Source: Candidatus Hecatellales archaeon (GTDB taxonomy: Archaea > Thermoproteota > Bathyarchaeia > Hecatellales > Hecatellaceae). Taken from it: 5,042 nt of DNA. Where the stretch lies: NCBI GenBank assembly GCA_003662515.1, contig QMYF01000062.1, positions 1 through 5,042 on the forward strand, given 5' to 3'. Of the stretch, positions 4,753 through 5,042 are shown in pieces (within the stretch, counting starts at the first letter, position 1; each line of letters begins with the position of its first letter). The notes under the pieces were generated by a model that was not told the DNA's origin, did no database searches, and worked only from the letters and a program-made list of their open reading frames with translations. The position numbers and the translations under genes are program-made.

Positions 4753-5042
4753 TTGGGTAGGGCTGAAGCTTTAAAGGTGAAACGGCTTGTAGAAAGGCTG
4801 GGGGAACCCTACAGCCGCCTTCTAGGCTTAAACCCTTCACCCCGCAGGGAGAAAGACCTTTTCCGCTGGTTTCTCGCCTCCATCCTGCTGGGAGCCCCCA
4901 TCCGCGAGCAGGCAGCCCTAAAAACCTTCCGGCTCCTCATGGAAGCCGGAATAGACAGTCCCAAAGCCATCCTAGAGGCGGGATGGAACAGGCTGGTGGA
5001 AATCTTGGACGCTGGAGGCTACACCCGCTACGACTTCAAAAC
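4753..5042 (+). CDS. Archaeal endonuclease/HhH-like protein, N-terminal part (partial)
   Basis: An open frame runs off the right edge, giving 96 complete codons from TTG 4753. It contains ERLGEPYSRLLGL, then FRWFLASILLGAPIREQAALKTF, then LLMEAGIDSPKAILEAGW, and ends near LVEILDAGGYTRYDF. A helical bundle with a 'xLLxAxI.xxxAxxxF..L...G..SPxxIL..G...LVxIL..GGY.R' pattern resembles the N-terminal half of HhH-type base-excision glycosylases (endonuclease III superfamily). Archaeal relatives are often annotated simply as endonuclease. The catalytic lysine/aspartate and any Fe-S cluster would lie beyond the window, so activity cannot be judged. GTG 4777 is an alternative start; TTG 4753 is preferred because it keeps the upstream helix, but neither has a strong ribosome site. 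It lies 33 bases after the SRP RNA and could be reached by read-through from it. Confidence 0.6.
   Translation, partial: MGRAEALKVKRLVERLGEPYSRLLGLNPSPRREKDLFRWFLASILLGAPIREQAALKTFRLLMEAGIDSPKAILEAGWNRLVEILDAGGYTRYDFK

Noticed and set aside
1..5042. tRNA genes, CRISPR repeats, insertion sequences, toxin-antitoxin or defence genes
   Set aside because: I saw no T-loop-like consensus in a tRNA fold, no regularly spaced repeats, no transposase or nuclease cassette, and nearly all DNA is accounted for by the listed genes.

Overview
The window looks like compact archaeal chromosome, most likely from a thermophilic member of the Thermoproteota/TACK group; a Bathyarchaeia-like lineage is my guess from overall protein style, not a demonstrated assignment. 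The main evidence is an archaeal-type SRP (7S) RNA with a TATA box about 26 bases upstream, an isoprenoid-lipid prenyltransferase, many TTG/GTG starts, very short intergenic gaps, and the start of a gene resembling the archaeal COG1325 RNA-binding family.

Layout, left to right. (1) Positions 1-83, minus strand: the first 27 codons of a COG1325-like RNA-binding protein, running off the window. (2) 156-443, plus: a divergent 95-residue protein that I do not recognise, probably read from a leaderless transcript. (3) 418-1934, minus: a two-gene operon, polyprenyl/geranylgeranyl diphosphate synthase followed by mobB with a 4-base stop/start overlap. (4) 2034-2297, plus: a FixX-type two-cluster ferredoxin, divergent from the prenyl synthase and apparently sharing a bidirectional TATA element with it. 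(5) 2294-3844, minus: a full-length single-chain GMP synthase (guaA), convergent with fixX and overlapping it by four bases. (6) 3969-4349, plus: a small four-helix membrane protein of unknown function. (7) 4383-4719, plus: the SRP RNA, defined by a perfect 12-bp terminal helix, a GNAR helix-6 hairpin and the conserved helix-8 SRP54 site. (8) 4753 to the end, plus: the first part of an endonuclease/HhH-like protein.

Functionally these are mostly housekeeping genes: GMP synthesis, membrane-lipid precursor synthesis, molybdenum/tungsten cofactor maturation and protein targeting. The most suggestive link is the FixX-type ferredoxin beside the prenyl synthase. Saturation of archaeal geranylgeranyl chains is done by FixC-like flavoproteins that can take electrons from ferredoxin, so the pair may serve one lipid pathway; this is inference from gene context. 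I see no mobile element, CRISPR array, tRNA or defence system, and no strong sign of an undescribed multi-gene system.
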